A stretch of 64,000 bases of DNA from Rhexocercosporidium sp. MPI-PUGE-AT-0058 (GCA_020746875.1 JAGTJL010000012.1:992001-1056000), one strand, 5' to 3'; shown: positions 1-13,114, numbered from the stretch's first letter. The notes: generated by a model from the letters alone, not told the origin. Made by a program: numbers and translations.

Positions 1-1425
<1,425 letters not shown>

Positions 1426-1849
1426 GTTATGAATCAAGGATGGCAATTCGAAATTGGAATTAGTAGGGGATTTGAGACTGCATTAACAAATTGAACATTG
1501 GTAGATAATAAGATGCAAACAAATGCATGGCTTTGTACAGGCTTGCCTAAAAGGAGCAAATTTACTACTCATAATCTCGTCTGAATGGTATGCCTAGTGA
1601 TTCAACAATTGTCTATGGAACATCAAGCAATGCCAATATTTGAAGACTTCTATGACATAAGACAACAATGTGGTTTCCTATCAAGCTTGAATTACCCCAC
1701 CACCCCCACCAAGGCTGATCCCAAGCCTTGTATCAATTCCATGCATATCAGTGGGTCTATTCTCAACATTCATCTTCAAAATTCTCCATCTACAATTGCT
1801 ATTTCTCCCTCCTAAATTCTAAACCTTGAATCTGATCAAACAAACAAGA
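1426..1849. other. Intergenic, 3' of PUT2 and leader of GH5 gene
   Basis: No gene recognised. The last 120 bases before the GH5 start are pyrimidine-rich (CT stretches with TCTCCCTCC near 1803-1812), typical of a fungal promoter/leader. Confidence 0.5.
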
Positions 1850-3465
1850 ATGAAGAAATTCCTCTCCAAAGCCAAAGCTGCCTTCGAGGATCTCGCCGAT
1901 TCAGACAGCCCACCACCTGCCTCCTCCCAAAAACCCAACCCACAAGCCAATCAACCCTCAATAATCCAGCCACCGACCGCCCAAGACCTCCTACGCTACC
2001 GCTTCCACTGGGGAACAAACCTAGGCTCGATCTTCGTGCTCGAAAAATGGCTCTCCGGCTCAATGTTCCTCGGCCCCTCATCAGGAGACCACGAACTCGC
2101 CGCCGTGACAGCAGCAGCCAACGAACTCGGCATCGACGGCGCTCGAGCGAAATGGGAAGCTCATTGGAAGAACGCAGTTAGCGAGCAGGACTTTGAGTGG
2201 TTGGTGAGAGAGGCTAGATGCACGAGTATCAGATTGCCGATTGGGTATTTCACGCTTGGAGAGGAGTGGTGTCGTGGGACGGAGTTCGAGAGTGTGGGTG
2301 CTGTGTATGTGAATGCGTGGAGTGCTGTGAGGGATCTCGTTGCTAGGGCTAGAGGATGGGAATTGGGGTTCTGCTGGATTTTCACTTTGTGTATGGGGGT
2401 GCTAATGGGGAGGATCATGGTTCGGCGACAGGAAAGGCGGCACTCTGGGGGAATAAAGCGAACTTGGAGAGTACGAGGAGGGCTTTGGGGTGGATTGCTG
2501 GGGAGGCTAGGGGGATGGATGGGGTGTTGGGTTTGCAGATTGTTAATGAGGTTAATCATCATGCGGAGGGTATGTATGCGTTTTATGAGGATGTTGTCAG
2601 GGAGGTGGCGAGGTGGGATGAGAGCCTTCCGTTGTATATCTCGGATGCTTGGGATTTGAAGACAGCGCTGGAGTGGACGTGTAGTAGACATCCCTTTGGT
2701 GGTGCGCCGAGGAATCCGGTTGTCGTTGATACGCATCGGTATTATACTTTTAGTGACGAGGATCGGAGGCAGAGTCCGCAGCAGATCATCGGGAGACTTG
2801 GAGATGAGCTAGAAGAGTTGAATGGGAAAGAGGGAAGTCTTGGGGATAGAGGAGAGGCGCAAGTCATTATTGGGGAATGGAGTTGTGTTCTCGATGGCCA
2901 GACTTGGGGAGGGGTCGGATCTGAGGAGAAAGATGGTCTGGTAACGCAATTTGGCCGAGCTCAAAGCCAGAAATGGCAACAGAGAGCAGGAGGAAGCTAT
3001 TTCTGGACGTATAAAATGGATTGGATGGATGGGGGCGAATGGGGATTCGTAGAGCAAGTCAAGAAGGGGAATATCAGCCCGTCTCAATACCTCACCCTCC
3101 CAAGCCAGGAGGTCAGGAATCGCATCGGTGCTGCTGAAGCTAGGAGAGGAGAGTTGGCGCATACTGCTAGACAGAACCATGAGAACTACTGGAATCAGGC
3201 CGCTCCAGGGAAGCACTTTGAGCATCATCTTTACAGCGATGGGTGGAGTATTGGGTTCTCAGATGCACAGAAGTTCTTTGGGATGAGGAGTGAGGGGGCG
3301 CTAGGTGGGAATGCTGCTAGGGAGGGAGGAGATCGGATTGGGTGTTTGGAGATCTGGGTTAAGAAGAGGCTTTTGGAGTCTGGTCAGAGGGGAGAGTTTG
3401 TGTGGATTTGGGAACAGGGGCTTAGAGCTGGGGTTGGGAGCTTTAATGAGTGTGTTGGGATGTGA
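1850..3465 (+). CDS. Glycoside hydrolase family 5 (cytoplasmic beta-glucanase-like), one-base frame break
   Basis: GH5 (cellulase-fold) hydrolase acting on beta-glucosidic bonds; the exact substrate is not readable from sequence. The likely start is ATG 1850 (MKKFLSKAKAAFEDL); an in-frame ATG at 1826 is an alternative. There is no signal peptide, so the enzyme is probably intracellular. The N-terminal half reads in one frame (YRFHWGTNLGSIFVLEKW, then CTSIRLPIGYFTLG). At about 2354-2369 the frame must shift by one missing base to continue as GIGVLLDFH, then LQIVNEVNHH (acid/base Glu, about 2548) and VIIGEWSC (nucleophile Glu codon 2875-2877). Both catalytic glutamates are intact and the rest of the second frame is open to TGA 3463-3465. 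No intron with usable splice sites can bridge the break, so it is either an assembly indel (the nearby GGGG at 2365-2368 is a candidate) or a genuine disabling mutation. Combined length is about 538 residues, normal for the family. Confidence 0.85.
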
Positions 3466-4511
3466 TGGTTGGTTTGTACACTGTGATGGCTGATTTGTAC
3501 ATTGTGATGGAATGCTGCAGAGTGTTTGAGTAAGTTCTGGTCTGGTGCTCAGGTGACGATTGTGTATAGCTTTGGACAGAGATGTACGAAGTACTGTAGA
3601 TCATAAGTACTCTAAAGCTCCACATCAGGGCAAGTGAATGGTAGGTAAAACATTCTTTCTCTAGCCTCACCGAGTACAATGCGTCAGCTCTCTCATCTCG
3701 CTCCCAGGGATGTATAATGGCGCATGAGTAGTTGTCTGTGTTTAGTCAATCTTTTTAACTCTGTTGCCTCTTGGTGCGCTATGGCACCGCTTGATAACAC
3801 TGCATTCAATATATTTAATGACATGTTTGTTGATTCAGTCTACAATCAATCATCTCGACCCCGCTCCCGTTTCTGTCTTCATTTTCGCCTCATACCTGTT
3901 ATACCCCTATCTCGGATGAAACGAATTTCAGAGGTTGCATATCAAGAACCAACTAGGGACGTTGTCAACTGAGCAAAAACCACATATGTCTTCCAATGTT
4001 GCTCGTGCTGGAAGCGAGGAGAACCTGAAGCGAGCACCTAAAAGGAGGCCGTTGCAGTCACATGACCCACGAGGCACGTTCCCAATGGCAGCTCCTGAGT
4101 GGACAACTCCCTCGACCGCCCAACCACCAATCATTTGAAGCATGCGACCACGTCCAGAGGCACCCGGATTGATATGTCTCGCAGGCCAGGATGGCGATAA
4201 AGTTGCGAGGGCAGTCTCAGGATAGCCCACCATGTGAGGAAGTGCAGAGTGTGCAGAGTGCAACCAATTCGTTGCGCTGGTATCCTTCTTCTTCTTGGAA
4301 CAACACTTCCTGTCTGCTTGCTACCCTTTTCATCCTCCTCAAGAATCTCTAGTATTCTTGCTTTTTGCCCTCTTCTGCTCTTCCATACGTCAATTGCGGC
4401 TTTATATCGTCATTCACCCTGGACTACTGATTGCCTGTCATACGTGAAGGACAACCAGGGGGAAATAGTTAATCGCGCATGAGACACTTGAGCCCCTCGA
4501 TCAGATACGAA
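3466..4511. other. Intergenic region upstream of bHLH gene
   Basis: About 1 kb without a convincing gene. Short open frames on both strands (about 3724-3972, 3928-4263, 4234-4482) have no recognisable domain. Several upstream ATGs precede the bHLH start, so a long leader is possible. Confidence 0.4.
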
Positions 4512-5695
4512 ATGCCTCGTCCTCAGCAACCTCCCACGCCTGCCTCTTCGACAGAGATCAAGAGCAAGGATGGATCGCATTTCTCGACTCTTCAAATGTC
4601 GTTCGAACTTCCGCCTCCTGCTGTAGTAGGCTCCGAGTCTCAGCCATCGAGCGCGTCTTCAGCAAAGTCCTCCTCGGCCTCCTCATACCACCCCACCTCT
4701 CCAAAATCTCCTGCTATTCCAGCAAGCGAAGTAGTCAAGATTCGTCGACGGTCGTCTGTAGCACAAGCTCCAGCGTCAAAAGATGCATTTGCTCTTCCAC
4801 CTCCGCCTACGAGATCGCGAAAGATCATACAGATGAAACCTCGTGGGCAACAGGAGGATGAAGAGGCATACAACGATATTCGGAAGCCTGCAACTGGAAA
4901 AGCGGCAGCGGCTGCACCCAAGAAAAAACAGCCATCTTCTACGAGTGTTGCAGGTCGGAAGATAGCAAGGAAGACTGCACATAGTCTGATTGAGCGCAGG
5001 AGAAGATCTAAGATGAATGAGGAGTTCGGCGTCTTGAAGGATATGATACCAGCATGCACCGGAGAAATGCACAAACTGGCTATTCTACAAGTAAGTCATA
5101 TCCAGATGGGCATCGCGATCATCCACTAACATTAAGTAAGGCATCTATTGACTATGTCCGATATCTGGAAGACTGTGTCTCTAAACTGAAGGCGGAGAAC
5201 AATCGAACAAATTCGACACCAAGTACAGAGCATTTCGTTCTACCCCCACCAGCAAGTCGAGGTTCTTACGGCACGCCTCGTCAATACAAGACATACGAGG
5301 AACAGGAGGATGTTGATATGGAAGGCTCAGAGCAAGCTTCGCCAGCTTATTCCACACCTGTCCCAAATTCCAACCGCCCATCAGCCTCTCCGGCACTTCT
5401 CCCACAAGATTCTCGCAATCGTCAAGACTCATACTCTTCTGTCTCCACAGATCACCGCCACTACAGCTTCAGCACTTCTAATGCTACCTCACCAGCTCTT
5501 GGCCCTTCAGCTTACGAGTATGCTCGGAGTGCTGCCTCTGCTGGGTCGGCACTGACCAGCCCAGCATTATTGCCTCAGCGAGATTTGGATCAAGAAGCGA
5601 CCGCTGCTCTATTGATGCTGAATACTGATCGCAGAGGAACCCAAGGCAGCCTCGGTGGACGAGGAATGAGTGTCAAAGATTTGCTCAGTACATAA
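4512..5695 (+). CDS. bHLH transcription factor
   Basis: Basic helix-loop-helix DNA-binding regulator. Two exons, 4512-5090 and 5141-5695, flank a 50-bp phase-0 intron (GTAAGTC donor, CACTAAC branch site, TAAG acceptor) inside the HLH. The basic region and helix 1 read RKTAHSLIERRRRSKMN, with the His, Glu and Arg that contact an E-box (CANNTG), followed by FGVLKDMIPAC, the loop, and helix 2 LAILQASIDYVRYLE running into a short coiled coil (bHLH about residues 150-213 of 377). The flanks are Ser/Pro-rich and disordered; the N-terminus has a conserved-looking SHFSTLQMSFELPPP patch. ATG 4479 is in frame 11 codons upstream; 4512 (MPRPQQPPTP) was preferred as resembling fungal relatives. Relatives occur across Pezizomycotina, but the target genes are not deducible here. 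Confidence 0.85.
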
Positions 5696-6358
5696 AATGG
5701 ATGATTTTTCATGACTCTTCAGGATATACGTAAAGTTTTACTTGTGGTACGGCGTTTGTTGTGGGGGTGGGTGAGGTCGTTTGCATGCAAATAATTACGT
5801 TCTTCGATTATTACTTGTATTGTTGTCCTGATCCTGGCTATAAACAAAATACATTTCCAAATTCAACTGAGCAGGACCGAGACAATTACGTCTTCTAAGG
5901 AGATCACAGAGGGAGCAGCAAACTGTGTCTTTAAGTAGCAACGCCACACCCGTCTCGAGATCTGCAACAAAGAGGCAGGAAATCAGACGATTCCCAGGCA
6001 GGTCGCAGTTCATCTGTACCAATTTCCCTAGGCGACAACCGGTAACGCTTAGATGCACAAGTGAGCTGTTCCTGTTTGATACACTGTAGTGGTATATGTG
6101 GGTACCGTTTCAGCGATCCTAGAAATGGCATGCTTGCTCGTACGATGGCCTCACATTCCCACCATTTGTTTCAGGAGCTGATATCCATCACGTGTAGACT
6201 TATTGCTTGACAATTCTGTTATGGACCGCGCTCTTGAATTTTCCGTCATATCCGTCTATTCCTCAATATTCTCTCATTTGTATTGACACGAACAAAGGGC
6301 ATACGAACCATCTAAAGTATTCCCTGTACAAGATCAACTTCAGTAACCGCTCGTCAAG
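5696..6358. other. Intergenic
   Basis: No gene recognised between the bHLH gene and the small basic protein. Short open frames at 5795-6058 and 5931-6131 (minus) look random. Confidence 0.4.
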
Positions 6359-6793
6359 ATGTCCAGTAACAACACAGCCTCAAAGTCGGCACCAAAACAA
6401 CAACAACCGCCCACCCCAAAATTCTCTCAAAACCTCGGCACCACCACCAACAGTAATAAAGATTCCCTCCTCTTCTCCCTCCCATTACAACTGCGTCCCG
6501 GTCAAGAAGACTCAGATATCTCCTCGAATGCAGGCTCATCTTCAAGTAGACGTAGACGAAATAGGAGGAGGAATAGGAGTAAGAATGCCGCTTCTTTGTT
6601 AGGTGCTGAAGGGGGTACGAACGGTAGTGGGAGTGGGATTGGGGTTGGGATCGGGACGGCGCAGAGAGGTAGTGTGAAGGAGAAGGAGAGGGATGAGAGA
6701 GGACCGGTGAGGTTGGAGATTGGACTCGATTTGGATCTGGAGCTGGAGTTGAAGGCGAAGATTAGGGGCAAAGTCACGTTAAGTCTTGTGTGA
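6359..6793 (+). CDS. Small basic low-complexity protein, fungal-specific
   Basis: A 144-residue protein of unknown function. The N-terminus is Ser/Gln/Pro-rich, the centre is very basic (SRRRRNRRRNRSKN, a likely nuclear localisation or RNA-binding patch), then a Gly-rich linker, and the C-terminus is an acidic/hydrophobic alternation (RLEIGLDLDLELELKAKIRGKVTLSLV). That last block matches a pattern seen at the C-terminus of many small fungal hypotheticals (L-D-L-x-L-x-x-E-L-x-L-x-A-x-I-x-G-x-x-T-L-x-L-L), which supports this frame and stop. A GTGAGT donor overlaps the stop region (6790-6795); splicing to the CGCAG acceptor at about 6896 would add only one residue before a stop, so the product hardly changes. 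Confidence 0.6.
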   Translation: MSSNNTASKSAPKQQQPPTPKFSQNLGTTTNSNKDSLLFSLPLQLRPGQEDSDISSNAGSSSSRRRRNRRRNRSKNAASLLGAEGGTNGSGSGIGVGIGTAQRGSVKEKERDERGPVRLEIGLDLDLELELKAKIRGKVTLSLV

Positions 6794-6967
6794 GTATCCC
6801 CTCGTTACACCATGTAGGAATTTGATCTTGGGACTTTGAAAGTTCACTGTTGTACAGGATGGCTAAGGTGCTGACTTCAAGCTTGCTCGCTCGCAGGCAA
6901 TGAATAAAGCGTCGAGAAGACACCTGATACACCACAAGCGAGACTCTTACCGCCACATGCGAGAGAG

Positions 6968-7213
6968 ATGCAATTCGAGGGACAGAGGGAGATGGAGGTT
7001 TTTGATAAGTGTTTTGTTAGGTTGGGGGATTATTCATTTGAGAGGAGGTGGCTGGATAGAGATGTTTCGAGGAGGTTGACGGCGGTGGTTGTGGTTGGGA
7101 TTTTGGGGTTGGGGATGATGTTTGGGGTGTTGGTGGGGTGGGTTTTGAGAGGGAGGGTTGGAGGGCATAGTGTTGGTGGAGTTGTAGTTGGAGTTGGAGT
7201 TGGGGAGTTGTGA
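6968..7213 (+). CDS. Possible small membrane protein or downstream exon
   Basis: An 81-residue open frame with G-rich codon usage like that of neighbouring coding stretches. It has a charged N-terminal half and one hydrophobic segment (VVVVGILGLGMMFGVLVGWV) able to span a membrane, followed by a Gly/Val-rich tail. It may be a stand-alone small gene or an alternative 3' exon of the preceding gene. No homologue recognised; treat as tentative. Confidence 0.25.
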   Translation: MQFEGQREMEVFDKCFVRLGDYSFERRWLDRDVSRRLTAVVVVGILGLGMMFGVLVGWVLRGRVGGHSVGGVVVGVGVGEL

Positions 7214-8011
7214 AAGGTATTGGGGATACTGCTGTGATACATGGTTCTCTGGAGGGATATGAGGAGTCTCAGCCACAATTTTCAACTTACTGCCCTCGGG
7301 TTAATTGGGCCAGGGAGATTTTCGAGGCCGTCCTTGGTCTAGCCAAGGAAAGCATATTAGCTTCTTGGTATCTCGAACTCTCCTTTCCTCAAAATTTACT
7401 GGCTCGAAGTTGAACTAGGATACACATCACTCACCCCGTGCTTAAGATATGGTTGGCTCGTTCGTTACATAGGATCATTGAATGTGGTATGCTGATGCCA
7501 GACCCGGTGACAAGGCATTGGCTGTGTTACTTGTCACAAATTCATACTCCCTTCACTCGAGCTTCCCTTTCTATCGTGGACATGAAGAGTATTTCCCCTA
7601 GGTTCAAATATTTTGAGGTTGGCGAATTCGCTGGTTACAACCACTTCTGCCTCTGACTTCTTGAAACTAGGGTATTTATCCTTAAAATTAGAGGCAAAAT
7701 ACTACCTTCCTCTTCGAAAAGCAGGAAGACGGCCTCGAGATGCAACGTCCCGCAAGTCAGTCACGGCACTTCAACTTTTCTTATTCAGTACTCCCTCACT
7801 CGAATTACTCAAATGCACAACATACTATCAACAATCGAGCCATCCAATGGAAACCCGACGACGCTCCCAGTAAGTCGCCACCATCCATGTCTTGATCATC
7901 GCCTATTCCCCTCCTTCTCAGTAACCAATTCTCCCCCTCCCTTCATCTCCAATCTGCTTCATCTCACACTAGTTGAGCCTGAAATCTCGATTTGGAGACA
8001 ATACCGTCAAC
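7214..8011. other. Intergenic, promoter of P450 gene
   Basis: No convincing coding sequence. Short frames at 7438-7656 and 7613-7873 lack any recognisable domain. The last 150 bases are CT-rich leader sequence. Confidence 0.4.
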
Positions 8012-9858
8012 ATGGGGCTGCTTCATTTCCCTGCTGCTGGGATTCTTGCGTATGTTCCTTTCGTGACAGCTTGTGTAAGTCTTCTCGTCTTGTTCAAAGT
8101 TCAGAAAGTCTTAACTGGAAGTCTTGCTCACCCACCCAGTTCACGCTTTACCTTGCCGGGGTTGCATTTTACAGGTTCTACTTCCACCCTCTTGCAAAGT
8201 ATCCCGGACCATGGCTCTGGAGAATCACTAGGTTACCATCCGCGTATCATTTCACCATTGGCAGACTTCCGTATAAGATTGCCGAGTTCCACGACCGTTA
8301 TGGACCTGTCGTGCGGATCTCACCAAATGAGCTGATGTTCAACGTCGAGGAGGCGTGGGTCGATAGTGAGTGAACTTCATTTCCCCTAAAACCTCGCTAC
8401 AGTGAGATTATTGCGACTCAATACGCCGTCGAGAGTCAATACGTCTTGGAGTGCCTACCTGCAGAAGAATGATTGACAGGAAGATCACCACAGTCTATGG
8501 GAAGCTTCCATCACGAAATACACAGTTAGCAAAGGACCAAGACCAGTTCGTAGCAAATCCCAACGGCCCGAGGGGACTTTTGTTTGAACCTGACGATGAT
8601 GTTCATGCGAGACATAGGTACATTGTCTCAAGAAATTCTGAACGGCATTCTCTACACTAACAACAATCAGACGCAATCTTGGCCCTGGCTGCTCCGAGAA
8701 GATCTTGAGGGAGCAAGAACCGTTAATCAATAAATACTTCGATCTCCTCATTCGAAGGCTACGAGAGAAGGCTGACAGACCTATTGATGTGGTTGACTAC
8801 TTCGAGTTCGCTACTGTGGACATAATTAGCGATTTGGCATTCGGAGAGTCGTTCGATTGTCTCGAGAAAACAGAGATACATGTGAGCCAATGAAGCGAGC
8901 TCTTCAAGAACGTTCTACTGACTGCTTGAGTAGCTTTCTCTTGAGCTTCTTCACAGCGCTGGAAGACCCATTGCGATCCTCGGCCTCATGCAGAAATTCT
9001 ATCCACTAGACAAGATCTTCTTGGCTTTCTTTGCACACTATGCTCGAGACGAAGAGATGAGATTTCGGACACTAATAAGGGAGAAGCTACTACAACGACT
9101 GGAACTACCTGACCCGCGTCCAGATATGTGAGTCTTATGACAAACATGGCAACTGCTTCGGCTAATTTAGAAGTATCTGCTATGCACAGAAGCGCCTCAA
9201 TACAAAAGAAGGAATGATGTTCGATGAACTCACAGAGACAGGTGGTCTGTTGATAGCAGCCGGCTCAGAAACAACCGCCAGCCTTCTCTCGGGTGTTACT
9301 TATCATCTGCTCACGAATCGATCCATCCTCGCCAAGCTCACGACCGAAGTCCGAAAAGCCTTCGAGACGGAATCTGAGATCACCATAGTTAGCGTCAATA
9401 GTCTCGAATGCCTATTGGCAGTCCTCAACGAAGCTCTCCGGATATACCCACCGGTACCAGGCAATCTCAACAGGATCACTCCTCGGGAAGGATGCATGAT
9501 TGCAGGCCGATTCATCCCGGGAAATACCTACGTAGCCATAAATCAATGGGCCACTTCGCACTCATCTGCGAACTTCAAACGGCCATACGACTTCATTCCT
9601 GAGCGTTGGATGGGAGCGTCGGAATTTAAGGAGGACAAACGAAGGGCGGTGAATCCGTTTAGTGTTGGCCCGAGGAATTGCATTGGGAGGAACTTGGCGA
9701 ATGTTGAATTGAGAGTCATATTGGCGAGGTTGGTGTATAATTTTGATATGGAGCTTTGTGAAGAGAGTAAGTGTTGGTTGGATGCGATGCGGATGTATCT
9801 GCTTTTCGAGGGGAAACCGCCTTTGATGGTGAAGTTGACGCCAGTTGCAATGGCTTGA
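8012..9858 (+). CDS. Cytochrome P450 monooxygenase
   Basis: Microsomal haem-thiolate monooxygenase, resembling the CYP65/isotrichodermin C-15 hydroxylase-type enzymes of fungal secondary metabolism and detoxification; the substrate is unknown. Six exons: 8012-8074, 8140-8365, 8494-8617, 8671-8881, 8934-9127 and 9171-9858. They join in frame to 501 residues. The N-terminus is a hydrophobic anchor, followed by the HPLAKYPGPWLW proline hinge. The I-helix oxygen motif AAGSETT is at about 302-308, the K-helix EALR at about 360-363, PERW at about 416, and the haem loop FSVGPRNCIG has the iron-ligand Cys at about 443. The C-helix reads HRRNLGPGCSEK, slightly different from the common HRRxLxPAFS. All catalytic motifs are intact. 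No other biosynthetic gene lies beside it, so there is no evidence of a metabolite cluster. Confidence 0.93.
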
Positions 9859-10380
9859 ATTGAAAATTCTGCACCGTCCCAGAGATTGCCACATGATTCA
9901 ATGAATGTAAAGAAAACTATAGATGTCGTAGTTGCTCCGATCTCGTTCGTGTCCTTGAGGCAAGTGCCAGTGTCCTCTCAAGTCGACATTACAGTCTCCC
10001 TTTCACTTAGTCGAAAAAGAGAAAAGATGGGAAATACTTCTGTTTGATCTCTCTCAACATACATGAGGGCCTGAGCTATGTCAGCTCCAAACGCCATTCT
10101 GGGTATTCCCTCGAACTCCGAAAGCGCTCATATCTTATTCCATCTCATCTCCCAAAAAATCATGCCACTCAATGCACCACGCCTTTTCCTAGAAGTCTAT
10201 GTAGGCCTTCACACTCTGAATGCAATCGACAGAATCTCAAGCAATTTCCTGAAACTGAAACGTGCCTGTAAATGCTACACGCTCATGCCATGAGTTTTCC
10301 CGGAGCTAAAAACAATCTCATCGTATTTCAAAAACCAGACCCGCGGCTGCCACGCAGCATCCACCATGCCCAGGTTCCAC
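9859..10380. other. Convergent 3' region of P450 and H3K9 methyltransferase genes
   Basis: About 520 bases between two convergent stop codons. Small open frames at 10044-10293 show no domain. It holds the 3' UTRs; nothing else is recognised. Confidence 0.5.
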
Positions 10381-11538
10381 TCAGAAAAGATAACCACGGC
10401 AGTTTGCAGCACCACAAAGACACTCCGTCACGGTAGTTGCCCACTCCTTATCAGTAAGATCATCAATATTCCTCTCATCCTTCCTATGACCAACACCATC
10501 CGTATAATCGAACGTAAGCTCAGTCTCCTTCTCAATATTCCTCAGCGCGAAGAAAGACAGGCCATGAAACGGTTTATTAGCATGATCCGTGACAACAGCG
10601 AAGATACGTAGGTTGGGATCGCAGGAATGGTTAATGAACCTCGTTGGGCCCGAGAAGAACTCGCCGTCGATCTCATAGGGGTCGCCTCGGAGTCGGGGAT
10701 CCTGGCTGTCCGGATCGCTGAACTTGTCGAGTGCGAAGAGGTAGACGTCTTTGTGGGTGAGGCTTGAGCCAGCTTCACGGCGTCGTCGCGCTTCGCTTGA
10801 TGTGATGAGCTCGCCGACGTAACTGCCTACGAATTGGCCACGCTTGATATCCTCTTTCGCACGAACACCTGGAACATGTCAGTTCTCGTTTTCGAAAGCT
10901 ATTCTGGCGAGATTTGAATAAACAGGGAAATGAGAGTACATACCCCAGCCACGATTGTCATCCGTAGGGAAGACTTGCAGATTGACCTTTCTTCCAGCAC
11001 CCACTATTCGATTGGGACAGTTCGTACTGCATCCGCATCTTTCATGGCACTCGTAGATCGGCTTCCTCGACGTAAGCATGTGACCTCGCAAACATCCCTT
11101 CCTCTCTCCAACAACATGATACGCATTCTGCTTCTCGCCACTCCCCTCATTCTGAACATCTTGCAAGCAATGACAGGCGCCAAACATGCACTGGTGATCA
11201 TCATCGCACTCGCACCCTGACAGGAACATCTCATCCGCAAGATGGACACCATCTCGCAGGATATTCTTCTCGATGAACGTGAAATCTCTGGGGATAGTAC
11301 GGCTTTCATTTTCGTCGAAGACGATCGAGACGGGGTAGAGATCATGCGTCGAGAATTTCTTGAGTTGGCAGTATTGGCATTTGCTCTCTGCTTCAGCTTC
11401 CTTGGGGTCGTTTTTGCCGTGGAAGAAGAAGTGGTTATAGTGCCTCTGTTCCATATAATTTACAACCGAGCCACCATTTAAGAACGATGTACCCGTAGGA
11501 GGTGTAGGACTAGGCGTAGGTGACGTGAGATCTATCAT
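10381..11538 (-). CDS. dim-5: Histone H3 lysine-9 methyltransferase (DIM-5/Clr4/KMT1 type)
   Basis: SET-domain enzyme that methylates H3K9 to build heterochromatin; in Neurospora the orthologue directs DNA methylation over RIP-mutated DNA. Two exons on the minus strand, 11538-10944 and 10868-10381 (intron GTATGT...CTGACATGTTCCAG), give 360 residues, close to the 331 of Neurospora DIM-5. The Cys-rich pre-SET spans about 108-180 (GCECDDDHQCMFGACHC, then YECHERCGCSTNCPNR). The SET domain runs about 199-330, with GWGVRAKEDIKRGQFVGSY, the catalytic RFINHSCDPN (Asn278-His279) and ELTFDY. The post-SET zinc motif CLCGAANCRGYLF closes the protein. There is no chromodomain, as in DIM-5 and unlike Clr4. 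All zinc ligands and the catalytic core look intact, so the gene should be functional. Confidence 0.95.
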
Positions 11539-13114
11539 TGCGAACGTTTTCGAAATCGAATTTGAGCTTGAACATATTTGCCATTATTTTGATTTAACCG
11601 TGGAATTAAGGTAAACAGCTTGCTAGATCGGGTTCGGATTAAGGTGTCTCCGAGAATTCTCAAGGTGTTGTTTATTTTGCTTAGTCATAAATTGGGTATA
11701 AAAAGAACGGTTGAAATCGAACTTTAAAAGCAATATAAAATAGTACTCAATACTTAGTAAATGAGATTTGAATCTCGAGTTTTAGAAGATTCTATCTAAG
11801 GCATTGCAGGATTGATTACGTACCTACCTGAGAACCGAGTCTGCCATCTGATTAACTACGTCCTAATGGCGGTCCGTAATAGCATCTGAGACGCTAATTT
11901 ATATGCAATAGCAAAGTTCGCAAGGCTAGACCGTTTTCAGGAAAGTCTTGTATGGATCCATAAGCTACTAACTGGAAGCAAGACTTGTTGGCGTGAGCCC
12001 CTGGAAAGTGCGGAGTGCCCTGAAATACCAGGGCAGATGAGCCTGGCTCCAATGGCTATACAACGTCGCGATTTAGCGAATAAGGCCTGAAACTTCAACG
12101 TAATAACAGTGCAAGTGCAGTTCCACTGAATTAGTTGATAATCAATCAAAGATAGACGCTTGGAAACTGCTATTCTCAAGAGCAATAAATCATGTCTACA
12201 GTTGCCTTGGCCACGGTACTTCCGTGCAACTCTTATGAGTAACCCGAGTCACCCGAGTCAGCTTCTTGAGATTACAGTATTTCAAGGTCATTGATTCTCG
12301 ATTAAGTGAACCTTGGCACGTTTGCATTTCTGGGCCACTGGAGTAACCAGCATGGCACCTTCTCTCGCGAAGCCGCCCGACCTTTGCATTTGATAAATAA
12401 CCTCCAGATTTCGGGTCAACTAAATCACCTGGCAAATTTACTTGATATTCCAATTGTAGGGACTATTAAGAATTATTTGGTTTTAATTGAGATACTTTCT
12501 CAACACTGAAGCTGTGGAATGTCGACTCGTCCTTGGCTTAGTTCAAATTAAATATATAGCGTTCTTCTTCAGCTCTCTCTACTAGTTGCCCAGTTTGCGT
12601 CTCGAGCTTACTATTGCAATACTTCGAAAGCAGCCTTTCATTGAAAATCCTTCGTAGGTTACTGGATCATCTTTCGAAAGAAGGAAGAAAGTGTAGTAGT
12701 GTAAAGATGCACGGTTAACATGGATAGCCAGATTATTTTATGGGCGTACTCGAGGAGATCGTCAGCCTCGGCAGACTTCGAAAGTCTTAAACGCAGATGT
12801 TGTTTCGAACTTTCGAGACTGCTTGACCGGACTCAAGTAGTTATACACTTACAGAACCCAGCTTTTCATTGTCTACTGCAACTTCGTCCAATAAAATAGC
12901 AAAGCCTCTGAGAGGAACTCTCGAAAACATTCGCTAGAAGTAATACGCCACTGTTGGGAGGGAGGGACATGCAAGGCTACTTCTCAGCCCTGCGCACAGA
13001 CCAGACAAAATATTCCAGCCGTCGCAAAACTTCCAATTCCTGTGCCAATCTAATCGCATCTCATATCTATTCACAACCCCGCCATAAATCTCTCTTTCCT
13101 CACAACAAAAAACA
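11539..13114. other. Long AT-rich intergenic region
   Basis: About 1.6 kb with no gene recognised, visibly richer in A/T than the flanking coding DNA, especially 11570-11830 and 12420-12560. Short open frames are scattered and domainless. The RRP1-proximal part holds the TTCGAAAG cluster listed separately. Confidence 0.5.
12621..12930. promoter_or_regulatory. Cluster of TTCGAAAG-type palindromes upstream of RRP1
   Basis: The motif recurs at 12621-12630 (ACTTCGAAAG), 12671-12680 (CTTTCGAAAG, a perfect palindrome), 12774-12786 (GACTTCGAAAGTC, near-palindromic), 12803-12816 (two overlapping TTTCGA cores) and about 12922-12931 (CTCTCGAAAA). Spacing is irregular. A binding-site cluster for a dimeric regulator is inferred; no binding protein is known to me for this exact motif. 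Confidence 0.3.

Noticed and set aside
8000..9900. Secondary-metabolite gene cluster around the P450
   Set aside because: Neighbours are a small basic protein and a histone methyltransferase; no synthase, transporter or tailoring gene is present within the window.
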